A stretch of DNA of 64,000 bases from Peptococcaceae bacterium (GTDB lineage: Bacteria; Bacillota; Desulfotomaculia; Desulfotomaculales; Desulfocucumaceae): NCBI GenBank assembly GCA_023512435.1, contig JAILZP010000016.1:1-64000 (forward strand), written 5' to 3'. The notes under the pieces are model-generated. The model worked only from the letters and a program-made list of their open reading frames with translations, ran no database searches and was not told where the DNA came from. This document shows, piece after piece, positions 8,715 through 17,617 of the stretch (within the stretch, counting starts at the first letter, position 1; each line of letters starts with the position of its first letter). The translations under genes were made by a program, and so were the position numbers.

Positions 8715-11096
8715 TCAATTTGCCGTCGCAACCCTTATCCGCCTGCCATCGCAGATAAACAGCACCAGGCCGTCCCGGTCGGTGCGGTAAACCGGCCTTC
8801 CCCCGGACCCGGCCAGGGCAACGGTGCCGGGGTCCGGCTGGCCGAAGGAGTTTCTGCCCACCGAAATCACCGACATTTCAGGCTGCACCCGGTTGATGAA
8901 TTCCGGCAGAATGTACCTGCTTCCGTGGTGCGGCACCTTGAGGACGCTGTGCTTCAGCCTTGTTCCGCTTTCCATCAGCCGGGCCTGCCCCTCGGCCTCG
9001 ATGTCCCCGGTGAGCAGGAAAGACTTCCGGCCGAATCTCACGGACAGCACCAGGGAATTGTTGTTCAGGTCTGACCTGGTGCCGGTCAGCAGGTCCTTTC
9101 CCGGTCCCAGCGCCTCCACCTGCACTCCGGGGTCCAGGGTGATCATGTCTCCGGAGACCAGTTCCCTGACCGGGACACCTCTTTCCCTGAACAGGGAGAT
9201 CATTTTCCCGTAGGCGGGGTCCGCCCGCTCCCCGGCCCAGTCCCGGAGACCCGCAGGCGAGACCAGCACCGTGCCGACCCCGAAGCGTCCCAGCAGGTAC
9301 CCGGCGCCGGCGGCATGGTCCTCGTGGGGGTGGGTGATCACCAGGGCGTCCAGCTTCCTCAGCCCCAGCCTCCTCAGGTATGAGGCCACCACCTCCCCGG
9401 CACCCCGCCCCTCTTTAAATTCGTCCTTCCATCCCCCGGCGTCCACCAGCATGTTCCTGCCGTTGGGAAAGCGCACCAGGATGCTGTCCCCCTGGCCCAC
9501 ATCGATGACGTGAACCTCCAGGTCCCTGCGGCCCAAGTCTCCCCCGGCCATAAAAGACATTGCCAGCGAAACTGCCAAAAGGCAGGCCGCCGCCAGCCGC
9601 AGCCCCGGTCCTGTCTTTTGTCCCGGCCGGCCTTCGCCGGCAAGGAAAACCAGGGATATGTACCAGGCGGCCATGGCCGCCGGGGGCGGCGGTGAAACAT
9701 AAATCACCCCGCCGGGGATGCCGTGGACAAGTTCCACCAAAAGCATCATCAGGTCCAGCAGGGCCGCCGTGGCATAATTAATCAGCAGGGCTATTTTTAT
9801 ATACACCAGGCCCGCCAGGGAGGCCAGCAGTCCCAGCGGCAGGATCAGGCCCACCAGGGGAACGGCCAGGAGATTGGCGGGGATGGAAACAAGCGAGATT
9901 AAATTGTAGTAGTAAGCCACCAGGGGCAGGGTCCCCGCCTGCGCCCCCAGGGTAACGGAAAGGCACCCCCTGATCCATGGCCTGGACAGGCCCATGGACT
10001 CCAGCTTCCCGTCAATGATCGGCCCCACATGCAGGATGCCCCAGGTGGCACCGAAGGAAAGCTGAAACCCCGGGTCGAAGAGGGAGCGGGGGGAAAAAAC
10101 CAGGATGACCAGGGCCGCCGCCGCCAGGACAGTGGGCCAGTCTCTCTCCCGGCCCAGGCGCTGCCCTAAGAAGTATATCCAGGCCATTACCGCGGCCCTT
10201 ACCACCGCCGGCCCCATCCCGGTGATGCAGGCATAGACGGGAAGAACGGCGGTCAGCGCCGGAAAACCAAACCGCTGCAGCCCGATCAATCCCAACAGGC
10301 CCAGTACGCCGGCCGCCACCAGCCCCACGTGGAGGCCGCTGACCGAAAGGATGTGCACCACCCCGGCCTCGTTGAAAATTTCCGCGTCCCGGCGGTCTAT
10401 TTCTCCCCGGCTGCCAAAGACTATACCGTTCACCAGGGCGGCATGGCCCGGTTCCAGGGTGGCCCGGTTTATCTCCATCAGCCTCTGCTTGATGCCCAGG
10501 GCCGCAGCGGCAACGGGGCCGCCCCTGCCGGACCCTGTCTTTTCAACACCGTTCCCGTCCTCCGCCAGGATTACCGCCCATATCCCCCTTCCGGCCAGGT
10601 ATTCCCCATAGTCGAACTGGCCCGGGTTGTCCGGGCTGTCGGGCAGAAAGGGCCTGCCCCTCACCCGCACCGAATCCCCGTAGGCCAGGTCCCCCCGCCG
10701 GCCGGGAACAAAAAGCAGCACCCGGCCCGATGTTTCATCAACCCCGGACTCCTGGCGGACCTTCTCCACTTGCACCTGGTAGACGGTCCTGTCTTTTCTG
10801 TAATCGGGTTCACTGCAGATATATCCCTCCAGCGTCACCGTCCGCCCCAGGTACCTATCCACGGCACGGCGGGAATGCGCCCCGTCCGGGCCCGCCGCCG
10901 CCGCTCCCAGCAGGAAAAAGACTGCCAGCAACAAAGGGAAGACGTCTCTGCGGAGGACAAAAAAAATGACGGCGGTGATTGCCGCCAGGGCCAGGGCGGC
11001 CAGAAGAAAAAACCGCGGCGGCATGTTAAGCCAGGCTGCCAGCACAATGCCGGAAGCATAAACCAGCGTTAAAAATACCAGGGGCCTCGGGACCAA
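8715..11096 (-). CDS. comEC: ComEC/Rec2 DNA uptake channel protein
   Basis: 793 residues from TTG 11096 behind GGAGGT. ComEC forms the membrane channel that brings transforming single-stranded DNA into the cytoplasm. An N-terminal pair of hydrophobic segments precedes a soluble domain (VTLEGYICSEPDY, GDSVRVRGRPFLPDSPDNPG). The competence core follows (ARAAALVNGIVFG-like region, then HILSVSGLHVGL), then several helices, and a C-terminal metallo-beta-lactamase-like domain with HVIDVGQGDSILV and HPHEDHAAG. All metal-binding histidines and aspartates expected in those motifs are present. ComEA is encoded nearby at 12945, so DNA uptake genes are grouped here. Confidence 0.95.
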   Translation of the reverse strand: MVPRPLVFLTLVYASGIVLAAWLNMPPRFFLLAALALAAITAVIFFVLRRDVFPLLLAVFFLLGAAAAGPDGAHSRRAVDRYLGRTVTLEGYICSEPDYRKDRTVYQVQVEKVRQESGVDETSGRVLLFVPGRRGDLAYGDSVRVRGRPFLPDSPDNPGQFDYGEYLAGRGIWAVILAEDGNGVEKTGSGRGGPVAAAALGIKQRLMEINRATLEPGHAALVNGIVFGSRGEIDRRDAEIFNEAGVVHILSVSGLHVGLVAAGVLGLLGLIGLQRFGFPALTAVLPVYACITGMGPAVVRAAVMAWIYFLGQRLGRERDWPTVLAAAALVILVFSPRSLFDPGFQLSFGATWGILHVGPIIDGKLESMGLSRPWIRGCLSVTLGAQAGTLPLVAYYYNLISLVSIPANLLAVPLVGLILPLGLLASLAGLVYIKIALLINYATAALLDLMMLLVELVHGIPGGVIYVSPPPPAAMAAWYISLVFLAGEGRPGQKTGPGLRLAAACLLAVSLAMSFMAGGDLGRRDLEVHVIDVGQGDSILVRFPNGRNMLVDAGGWKDEFKEGRGAGEVVASYLRRLGLRKLDALVITHPHEDHAAGAGYLLGRFGVGTVLVSPAGLRDWAGERADPAYGKMISLFRERGVPVRELVSGDMITLDPGVQVEALGPGKDLLTGTRSDLNNNSLVLSVRFGRKSFLLTGDIEAEGQARLMESGTRLKHSVLKVPHHGSRYILPEFINRVQPEMSVISVGRNSFGQPDPGTVALAGSGGRPVYRTDRDGLVLFICDGRRIRVATAN

Positions 11097-11185
11097 TGAT
11101 AATACCTCCGGTCTTGTCAGGACTTATCTGACATAATTCTCCATCATGCCATATATTTCCTCCTATTCCTTATCAAGTCAGGCAA

Positions 11186-12133
11186 TCAGTCGATATCTTC
11201 CCCTTCACCTGCCGCCGGGGAACCGGCGCCAATCCCCTCCCCCCCGTCCAGCAGGGATTCCGCCGACGGGTAATCCACCCTCCACCCGGCGTAGCTGTGA
11301 TATAACGCCCTTACCTTCCCTCTTTTGTTATAATTATTGTCGCCGTTATTAAACACCACTCCCAGGGAAACATCCGCCACGTCCTCTCCCTCCATTGAAG
11401 CCCGGTGTACCGCAAGCCGGTTGATTTCTGCAGCCTTGCCGAAAAAATCAACAACTTCCGCCGGATCGTGAAAGAAGGCCGCCCTTACGGCAATATTCAA
11501 TTCCTTCTGGTCCACGGCGGTGAAAAATATCTTCACGGCCTCCACGGCGGGGGCCTTCCGCATAGTTTCCTCCAACACTCCGGCGGCCTTGCAGACCATG
11601 ATCCGGTGAGCCAGATCTTCCTTCCCGTTCAGGTGGAGCTTTGAGCCCCGAAAATGAAGGCAGAAATGCCCCGGAAAATCATTGTCCCGGATGCCGCCTC
11701 CTCCGTGAGGCATGCCGTTCATGGACGCCGCTATTTGACGGCCCCCCGCCCGCACCAGAACGGCCCTCCTTTTCCAGCTCCATTTTCCCCCGTATATTTG
11801 TTTCAGCGCTTCGGCATCCCGGGCGGTAACAGGCTCAACATCGGCGTGATAACTGCCTCCCCAGCGCCGGACGCTGAACCTGACCCCGGTGTCGCAGTCA
11901 ACAACCTCCGCAATTCCATTCCTGGGGAAAAACAGCCGGACCTCCTGCCAGTCCGCATATTCTCCGTAAGCCTCCCCGGCAGGCCCGTTCCCGGTCTCAA
12001 TATCCGGCCATGACAGTGAAAGTACCGTCATTACAATCAGCATCACAACGGATATCAAGGTCCTCGTCCTGCCGTACCCCGGGCTTGTCTCCTCCATGTC
12101 CGGCCACCGTCCGATTTCTTTTTCCAGCTTCAC
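11186..12133 (-). CDS. Membrane-anchored protein of unknown function
   Basis: 315 residues from GTG 12133; an ATG 11 codons in is also possible. A single hydrophobic segment (about 26-42) suggests an N-terminal membrane anchor with the rest outside the cell. A central region contains IAASMNGMPHG, then DNDFPGHFCLHF and GSKLHLNGKEDLAH. Comparable G-H-F-C-x-H-F motifs occur in uncharacterised clostridial envelope proteins, often linked to peptidoglycan-binding domains, but I cannot name the activity. The conserved-looking His and Cys residues could be catalytic or metal-binding. The C-terminus is acidic and low in complexity. It lies between ComEC and a lytic transglycosylase. Confidence 0.7.
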   Translation of the reverse strand: MKLEKEIGRWPDMEETSPGYGRTRTLISVVMLIVMTVLSLSWPDIETGNGPAGEAYGEYADWQEVRLFFPRNGIAEVVDCDTGVRFSVRRWGGSYHADVEPVTARDAEALKQIYGGKWSWKRRAVLVRAGGRQIAASMNGMPHGGGGIRDNDFPGHFCLHFRGSKLHLNGKEDLAHRIMVCKAAGVLEETMRKAPAVEAVKIFFTAVDQKELNIAVRAAFFHDPAEVVDFFGKAAEINRLAVHRASMEGEDVADVSLGVVFNNGDNNYNKRGKVRALYHSYAGWRVDYPSAESLLDGGEGIGAGSPAAGEGEDID

Positions 12134-12224
12134 TATACTTTATTAACAACGGTGACAGGCTATTACCACCAAATATAAGGCCGCTCCGGCCCGGCAGGAG
12201 TGATTGCCGGCGCGCGTAACCCTG

Positions 12225-12273
12225 AAAAAAACCATGGGGAGGATTCCGGTACCCCGAAATTCCTCCCCTTTTT
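12225..12273. terminator. Bidirectional rho-independent terminator
   Basis: GGGGAGGA pairs with TCCTCCCC across a 17-base loop, with seven A before and five T after. It lies just past the stop of the lytic transglycosylase gene at 12288 (minus strand). Confidence 0.75.
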
Positions 12274-12287
12274 CAACCTCCCTTTAC

Positions 12288-12932
12288 CTAACCTATCAAG
12301 CCCCCCGTAAGCCTGTTTATTTTCCTCAAGTACGAAAGGGTTTCCCCGTACGGCGGCACCCCCCCGTACTTTTCCACCGCTCCCGGCCCGGCGTTGTATG
12401 CCGCCAGGGCCAGTCTCAGATTGCCGTTGAACCTCCCGATCATGGATTTCAGGTAACGGGCCCCTCCTTCCAGGTTTTCCATCGGATCGAAGGGGTTCTT
12501 CACCCCCAGGGACCTGGCCGTATCGGGCATCAGCTGCATCAGTCCCATGGCCCCGGCGCCGGACACCGCCAGGGGGTTGAAATCGGACTCAACCTCCACT
12601 ACAGCCCGGAGAAGCGCCGGGTCAAGCCCGTATTTGGCGGCCACCCGGTCCACCATGGCCTCCAGGTGGGGCCCCTGCCCGGACCCGTCCTTTCTGACGG
12701 CCCCGGCCCCCGGTTTAACTTCCCGTGGGGAATTGACGCCTTTCGCTATCTTTGCCGCCGGGGCCGCCGGCCGGGAAGCGGGAACCCCCCCTCCCCCCTT
12801 CGTCCCCTCCATGAGGGCCGCCAAAATCAGCGCAAAATCGGGTCCTTCGATACTCCGCTCCTGCGGCTTTACGCCATATGAATGGCTGACCACCTGCAGC
12901 TGCATCAGGCGCACGAAAAGTTCCAGATCCAT
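12288..12932 (-). CDS. Lytic transglycosylase (SLT domain)
   Basis: 214 residues from ATG 12932, preferred over GTG 12938 because GGGGTG lies five bases upstream. The C-terminal half is a Slt70-type lysozyme fold that cleaves the MurNAc-GlcNAc bond of peptidoglycan to 1,6-anhydro products. It shows the catalytic glutamate in VVEVESDFNP, then GAMGLMQLMPDTARSLG, NPFDPMENLEGGARYL and ALAAYNAGPGAVEKYGGVP. The N-terminal 95 residues are Pro/Gly-rich and probably flexible. No signal peptide is visible, which is unusual for an extracellular enzyme. A second transglycosylase is at 46956. Confidence 0.92.
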   Translation of the reverse strand: MDLELFVRLMQLQVVSHSYGVKPQERSIEGPDFALILAALMEGTKGGGGVPASRPAAPAAKIAKGVNSPREVKPGAGAVRKDGSGQGPHLEAMVDRVAAKYGLDPALLRAVVEVESDFNPLAVSGAGAMGLMQLMPDTARSLGVKNPFDPMENLEGGARYLKSMIGRFNGNLRLALAAYNAGPGAVEKYGGVPPYGETLSYLRKINRLTGGLIG

Positions 12933-12944
12933 AACCACACCCCG

Positions 12945-13610
12945 TCAGTTTACCGTTATATAATCTTTTATCTGGTCGTACAGTTTCTCCCCGATGCCCG
13001 GAACGTTTTTTATATCTTCCTCCGACACGAACAGCCCCCGGCTCTCCCGGTAGTTCACCACCCGCTGGGACAGCGCCGGCCCCAAACCCGGCAAGGCCTC
13101 CAGTTCTTTGGCGCCGGCCCGGTTGATGTTAACCCTGGCCGGAACCTTGTGGCTTTCCTCCTTCGGCACGGAGGCCGGATCGCCCCGGGAAGGCGCGGTA
13201 CTGCCCTGGGAAGGAGCATAACCCGCCTGTGCCGGCGTTGATCCGGCCTGGGCCATCTCCTGCTTCACCGGCACGACGATCTTTTGCCCGTCTTTCAGGG
13301 GGGCGGCCAGGTTGAGTCCCTGAACGTCCGCCCGGTCAAGGGGGACGGCCTTCTCCAGGGCGTCCAGAACCCTGGCCTCCCCGGTGAATTTATACACTCC
13401 CGGCTTCTCCACGGCACCCGAAACGTGGACCACCACTTCCCTGCCGCCGTCACCCTGCCCGGCCTGGATGATATTTTCGGCCTTTTCCTTCTCCCGCTGC
13501 GGATCGCCCCGCCACCTGGAAACCCAGTACCCCGCGGTAAAAAGGATTACCGCCGCCAGTACGATAATCACAGCCTGCTGTTTTCGGTCCACCTGGATCA
13601 AGGCAACCAC
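12945..13610 (-). CDS. comEA: Competence DNA receptor ComEA
   Basis: 221 residues. ComEA is a membrane-anchored DNA-binding receptor for transformation. A single N-terminal membrane helix (AVIIVLAAVILFTAGYWV) is followed by an SLBB-type domain (VVVHVSGAVEKPGVYKFTG, VQGLNLAAPLKDGQKIVVP). A Pro/Ala/Gln-rich linker and a C-terminal double helix-hairpin-helix come next (ARVNINRAGAKELEALPGLGP, GLFVSEEDIKNVPGIGEKLYDQI). GTG 13610 is used as start. It is 12 bases upstream of the lytic transglycosylase gene in the same direction. Confidence 0.93.
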   Translation of the reverse strand: MVALIQVDRKQQAVIIVLAAVILFTAGYWVSRWRGDPQREKEKAENIIQAGQGDGGREVVVHVSGAVEKPGVYKFTGEARVLDALEKAVPLDRADVQGLNLAAPLKDGQKIVVPVKQEMAQAGSTPAQAGYAPSQGSTAPSRGDPASVPKEESHKVPARVNINRAGAKELEALPGLGPALSQRVVNYRESRGLFVSEEDIKNVPGIGEKLYDQIKDYITVN

Positions 13611-13682
13611 CCGGATTGAAAAAAATACGTGGTAAAACCGGCCCGGTATGTAAATTCTACCATTTACCCTAAATTCCTTTTT

Positions 13683-14378
13683 TTATGGGCCGATTTTGAT
13701 TTTTTCCGCCGGCCCGCCGCCATTGATAAAAATTCGCCCGTCCCTTTCCAGGGTGGCCAGAAAGACATTTTTCGGCTGCAGCCCCATTTCCTTCAGCCTC
13801 GCTTCCAGCCAGGCCAGGTCAAGGCCGCGGCGTTCAAGGCCTTCGGTAAACACCTCCCCGTCCATAACCAGCACGGTGGGCAGCCCGTCACAGGCCGGGG
13901 ACAGGCCCAGGTCCCCGGGAGTTACCGGTCTCTTGGAGGATTTTGGAACCACGCTCAGCCTTCCCGACGTTTCCAGCACCGCCACCTCAACATCCTCGGG
14001 CCTCGGATAGCCCTTCTCCCTCAGCTGGGCCAGCAGGTCATCCAGATTGTACCTCGCCCGTCTCATCTCTTCCTTCAAAATTCTGCCGCCCTCAATCACC
14101 ACCTGGGGCCTGCCGTCCAGAAAAGCCCTCAGCTTCCGGCTGTGCAGGGCTGAAAAACTGAGCCCGATCTCCAGCAGGGCCAGAACGGCCAGAGGAACCA
14201 TGGAGTGCCAGAGGGGCACCGAGGGCGACTGCATGGGTATGGCCGCTATTTCCGCCACGATTATGGCCACAACAAAATCGAAGGGGGACAGCTGGCCGAT
14301 CTCCCTCTTGCCCATCAACCGGACTACCACCAAAACCACGAAATAAATCAGGACAGTACGGTACAAAAGCTCAACCAT
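13683..14378 (-). CDS. DUF421 (YetF-like) membrane protein
   Basis: 231 residues from ATG 14378, with GGGTGGT upstream. Three N-terminal hydrophobic segments are followed by cytosolic or extracellular YetF-like domains. The hallmark VVRLMGKREIGQLSPFDFVVAI is at residues 19-40, and RPQVVIEGGRIL and GLPTVLVMDGEVFTEGLERRGL are further family elements. YetF/YrbG-family proteins are common in sporulating Firmicutes; their biochemical function is not established. Confidence 0.92.
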   Translation of the reverse strand: MVELLYRTVLIYFVVLVVVRLMGKREIGQLSPFDFVVAIIVAEIAAIPMQSPSVPLWHSMVPLAVLALLEIGLSFSALHSRKLRAFLDGRPQVVIEGGRILKEEMRRARYNLDDLLAQLREKGYPRPEDVEVAVLETSGRLSVVPKSSKRPVTPGDLGLSPACDGLPTVLVMDGEVFTEGLERRGLDLAWLEARLKEMGLQPKNVFLATLERDGRIFINGGGPAEKIKIGP

Positions 14379-14527
14379 TCAGACCACCCGTTATCTATTT
14401 TTCACCCGCGAAAGAAAAATCACTCCCCGGGGTGTCTTCGAAGAGTCCCGTTCGGTAGCACCGGCTTTTTTTATCTTCATAAAACAACGTTTCGATGCTC
14501 GAAACCGGCTGTTCGCAGAAAAATTCT

Positions 14528-14556
14528 TTGCTGCGTGCCCGGATATGACTTATTAT
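14528..14556 (+). promoter_or_regulatory. Candidate sigma-A promoter of the iclR-like gene
   Basis: TTGCTG, 17 bases, then TATTAT, about 60 bases before the start codon. The -10 is good and the -35 matches only in its first three bases. Confidence 0.35.
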
Positions 14557-14614
14557 TTAAATTAAATGTCAAAAAATTTTTGGCAACTTTTTTTGCAACA
14601 GAGGAGGCCCGCAA

Positions 14615-15412
14615 ATGGCCCAGCACTTCCCGGAAAACTCGGTGCATTCTGTGGAAAGGGCGTTAGCCATTTTGGAGGCTCTGGGACAAAAAACACAGGG
14701 ATTCGGTTGTACCGAGCTGGGACAGCTTCTGGGCCTTCATAAAAGCACTGTCCACAGGCTTATCTCGACCCTCCAGGCATTCGGTTTTGTTGAAAAGGAC
14801 CCCCGGACGGAACGCTACAAGCTGGGGACCAAGCTTATATATCTCGGCTTGGAAGCCTTGAACGGCCTGGACTTTCGCAAGATCGCCATTCCTTACATGC
14901 AGGAGCTGATGGAGATATCCAGGGAAACGGTTCAGCTGGCAGTTCTTGACGGCGGGGAGGTCCTCTTCCTGGAAAGAGACCAGTCCCCGGAGGCCATCAC
15001 GGTCAACCTGGGTCTGAGGGGCCCGGTGTACTGCACCTCCGAGGGAAAAGTCCTTCTGGCTTATCTGAAGGAAGAAAACGTCTCTGAGATTCTCGGCAAG
15101 CAGGAAATGCGCCAATTCACCATCAACACCATAACGGAAGTCAACCAGTTCATCTCCCACCTGGAAAAAGTCCGGTCCCAGGGGTTCGCCATAAATGCCG
15201 AAGAAATGGTGGAAGGAGTAAGGTCGATAGCCGCCCCGGTTTACAATCACACCGGCAAAGTTATCGCGGCCTTAAGCATTACCGGTCCGAGCACCAGGCT
15301 TTCCCTGGAAAGAATATACAGACTGGTCACTGTACTCAAAGAAACCTGCACCTCCATCTCCATGCAGATGGGTTACCGCGGCGAGCCGCCCGGAAATATA
15401 CCGGACCTATAA
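14615..15412 (+). CDS. IclR family transcriptional regulator
   Basis: 265 residues from ATG 14615 behind GAGGAGG. An N-terminal winged helix (about 10-65) includes the recognition region GCTELGQLLGLHKSTVHRLI. The C-terminal IclR effector domain shows FLERDQSPEAI, GPVYCTSEGKVLLAYL, and GFAINAEEMVEGVRSIAAPV. IclR proteins usually bind small organic acids and control adjacent catabolic genes. The acyl-CoA synthetase gene starts 69 bases downstream in the same direction, so it is the likely target. The ligand is unknown. Confidence 0.93.
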   Translation: MAQHFPENSVHSVERALAILEALGQKTQGFGCTELGQLLGLHKSTVHRLISTLQAFGFVEKDPRTERYKLGTKLIYLGLEALNGLDFRKIAIPYMQELMEISRETVQLAVLDGGEVLFLERDQSPEAITVNLGLRGPVYCTSEGKVLLAYLKEENVSEILGKQEMRQFTINTITEVNQFISHLEKVRSQGFAINAEEMVEGVRSIAAPVYNHTGKVIAALSITGPSTRLSLERIYRLVTVLKETCTSISMQMGYRGEPPGNIPDL

Positions 15413-15481
15413 CATTTATACCTTGCTGTCTATAAATATATCTAAATATAGTTAATTTTCAGTAAAAGGAGTTGAACAGAG

Positions 15482-17191
15482 GTGAAAAACAGCCGCCTTT
15501 CACGCAACAATGCCGGCAGCAACAAACACAACCTTGTTGATTACAACAATGCCTGCACCACTTTTAAATGGGAGTCGGTAGAAAAAGAACTCGGCTGGAA
15601 GGAAGGCAGCCCGGTGAATATAGCGCACTCCTGCATTGACCGCCATGTTGAGGAGGGAAGGGGCGACCGGATTGCCCTGATCTGCCACTGTGAGTCCGGA
15701 AAAAAAATGTACACCTATGCAGACATGCGAAGCCTGACCAACAGGTTTGCCAACGCCCTTAAAACATCCGGCATAAAGAAGGGCGAGCGGGTGGTCCTGC
15801 TGCTGCCGGCCAGCGCCGAGTTTTTCATCAGCTTCCTGGGCGTGGTGAAAACAGGGGCCATCGCCGTGCCCATTCACAGCAAATACATGAGTGACGCTCT
15901 GAAAGTGTTTCTCCAGGACTGCGAGCCGTCACTGGTGATCACCACTTCCCCTCTTTGCCAGCGAATTTCCAAGATCGCAGTCCCTTCCATACGCAGAATT
16001 ATAGTGGTGGACGGCCGCGACAATGAAAACGAATGGCACCGGCTGGTGGAAACATCCGATGACTGTCCCGCCACAGAGTGGATGAGCCGGGAGGACCCCA
16101 TGCTTCTTCTTTATACATCCGGGTCCACGGGCAATCCCAAGGGAGTCGTCCATGTTCACGAGGGGGCGCTCCAGTATTACCAGACGGGGCGATGGGTCCT
16201 CGACCTGAAGAAGACGGACATTTATTGGTGCACGGCGGACCCCGGTTGGATAACCGGCATCTCATACGGTGTTTGGGCTCCCCTTTTGAACGGGGTAACC
16301 ACTATGGTTTACGGCGGTCCCTTTGATGCCCGCAGCTGGTACCGCCTGATCGAAGACAACCGGATAACTGTATGGTATACCACCCCCACCTACCTGAAAA
16401 TGCTTATGTCCGCCGGTTCCAATATTGCCCGGGAATACAGGCTTGCCTCCCTGAGGAAAATCCTCAGCGTGGGTGAGCCACTGAATCCCATTATCAACCG
16501 CTGGAGCCTGAGCGCCTTCAACCTGCCCATTTACGACAGCTGGTGGATGACTGAAACCGGCGCCCTGATGATTGCCAACTTTTCCTGCCTGCCGCTGAAA
16601 CCCGGTTCCATGGGGAAGCCTATTCCCGGCATATACGCGGCGGTGATAGACGACCAGGGGAAAGAACTGCCCCCTCTGGAAATGGGCCAGTTGGCCATAA
16701 AGGCCGGATGGCCGGCGATGATGCGGGACATATGGAGGGACCGCGAGAAATACAATGAATACTTCCGCCTGCCTCCCTGGTACCTGACCGGAGACCTTGC
16801 GTACAAGGACAGGGACGGTTACTTCTGGTTTCAGGGCCGGATCGACGACGTCATAAAATGTCAGAGCGAGAGGGTCGGTCCCTTCGAGATTGAAAGCAAA
16901 CTGGTGGAGCACCCGGCCGTAACCGAGGCCGGTGTCATCGGCAAACCGGACCCGCTGCGGGGGGAAATAATCAAGGCCTTTATAGTGCTTGAAAAAGGGT
17001 ATACCTGGTCAAACGAACTGAAACAAGACATACGCGACTTTATTAAAACCAGGCTGGCCCCCCACCTTGTTCCGGAAGAAGTTCAGGTCTGCTCAAGTCT
17101 GCCCCGGACAAAAAGCGGCAAACTGATGCGCAGGGTTCTGAAATCATGGGAACTGGGCCTCCCGGTGCACGACGTTACCGCAGCGGAATAG
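15482..17191 (+). CDS. AMP-forming acyl-CoA synthetase (acetyl-CoA synthetase-like)
   Basis: 569 residues from GTG 15482, with AAAGGAG ten bases upstream. It activates a short carboxylic acid to its CoA thioester through an acyl-adenylate. Adenylation motifs are [16 protein letters not shown] (about 212-227), YDSWWMTETGALMI and YLTGDLAYKDRDGYFWFQGR. The C-terminal catalytic lysine is in PRTKSGKLMRRVLK (K547). It is shorter than AcsA and lacks that enzyme's N-terminal extension, so the substrate may be acetate, propionate or another acid. Placement behind an IclR regulator and before acsA, an organic-acid carrier and a CitE-like lyase suggests use of organic acids. Confidence 0.88.
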   Translation: MKNSRLSRNNAGSNKHNLVDYNNACTTFKWESVEKELGWKEGSPVNIAHSCIDRHVEEGRGDRIALICHCESGKKMYTYADMRSLTNRFANALKTSGIKKGERVVLLLPASAEFFISFLGVVKTGAIAVPIHSKYMSDALKVFLQDCEPSLVITTSPLCQRISKIAVPSIRRIIVVDGRDNENEWHRLVETSDDCPATEWMSREDPMLLLYTSGSTGNPKGVVHVHEGALQYYQTGRWVLDLKKTDIYWCTADPGWITGISYGVWAPLLNGVTTMVYGGPFDARSWYRLIEDNRITVWYTTPTYLKMLMSAGSNIAREYRLASLRKILSVGEPLNPIINRWSLSAFNLPIYDSWWMTETGALMIANFSCLPLKPGSMGKPIPGIYAAVIDDQGKELPPLEMGQLAIKAGWPAMMRDIWRDREKYNEYFRLPPWYLTGDLAYKDRDGYFWFQGRIDDVIKCQSERVGPFEIESKLVEHPAVTEAGVIGKPDPLRGEIIKAFIVLEKGYTWSNELKQDIRDFIKTRLAPHLVPEEVQVCSSLPRTKSGKLMRRVLKSWELGLPVHDVTAAE

Positions 17192-17305
17192 CTGAAAAAA
17201 ATGACCCCCGTTTCATCCGCAGACGCGTTCCCTTCTGGTGCATAACCGTTAAACCCCGTTTTAAAATCAATAACGTTCGTAATTTTGCCATTTGGGATAT
17301 TATTC

Positions 17306-17334
17306 TTAACTTTCGCACTACTTTTTTATACAAT
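17306..17334 (+). promoter_or_regulatory. Candidate sigma-A promoter of acsA
   Basis: TTAACT, 17 bases, then TACAAT. Transcription would start near 17341, giving acsA a leader of about 275 bases that contains the structured region at 17398-17520. Confidence 0.4.
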
Positions 17335-17397
17335 AGGCATGAAACCAAGTTTTGTATTATGATACAGAAAATTTACTTAAAGGGGGTGGTACTCTAC

Positions 17398-17520
17398 GCA
17401 GGCATGTCAAGGCGCTGACCGGAAAGGAAGCTCTATGCCCGCCTGGCGGGTTTTGACCGGACGGCGCAAAGAGCACCGGCCGGTGCAACAGCGCCGAATA
17501 GGGCAGGAAGGTTTTCCGGC
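17398..17520 (+). promoter_or_regulatory. Structured 5' leader of acsA, candidate regulatory RNA
   Basis: The long acsA leader has several nested complementary segments. GGCGCTG (17411-17417) pairs with CAGCGCC (17489-17495). The adjoining ACCGG (17418-17422) pairs with CCGGT (17480-17484). Inside, GCTC (17430-17433) pairs with GAGC (17471-17474), and GCCCGCC/GGCGGG (17437-17450) forms a tight hairpin. An alternative hairpin GCACCGG/CCGGTGC (17473-17486) would compete with the outer stem, as a switch would. A GGAA/TTCC hairpin follows at 17507-17516. I do not recognise a known riboswitch signature. The rest of 17192-17617 is AT-rich and holds only the candidate promoter and the acsA ribosome site. 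Confidence 0.4.
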
Positions 17521-17617
17521 CGATAAATAACGGGATATGCAAACCTGTGCCAAAAACAAAACTTAGTTTTGGATGATGAATCATCTGTATTATTTCCAAC
17601 CAGCAAGGAGGTAAAAT

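Noticed and set aside
14581-14597. Sigma-54-like site before the iclR-type gene
   Set aside because: TGGCA and TTGCA are present but the distance between the GG and GC elements is one base too long, and the start would fall on the ribosome site.
17398-17520. Known riboswitch (cobalamin, SAM, c-di-GMP, T-box, glycine) in the acsA leader
   Set aside because: The conserved core sequences of these classes are not found; only stem complementarity supports a structure.
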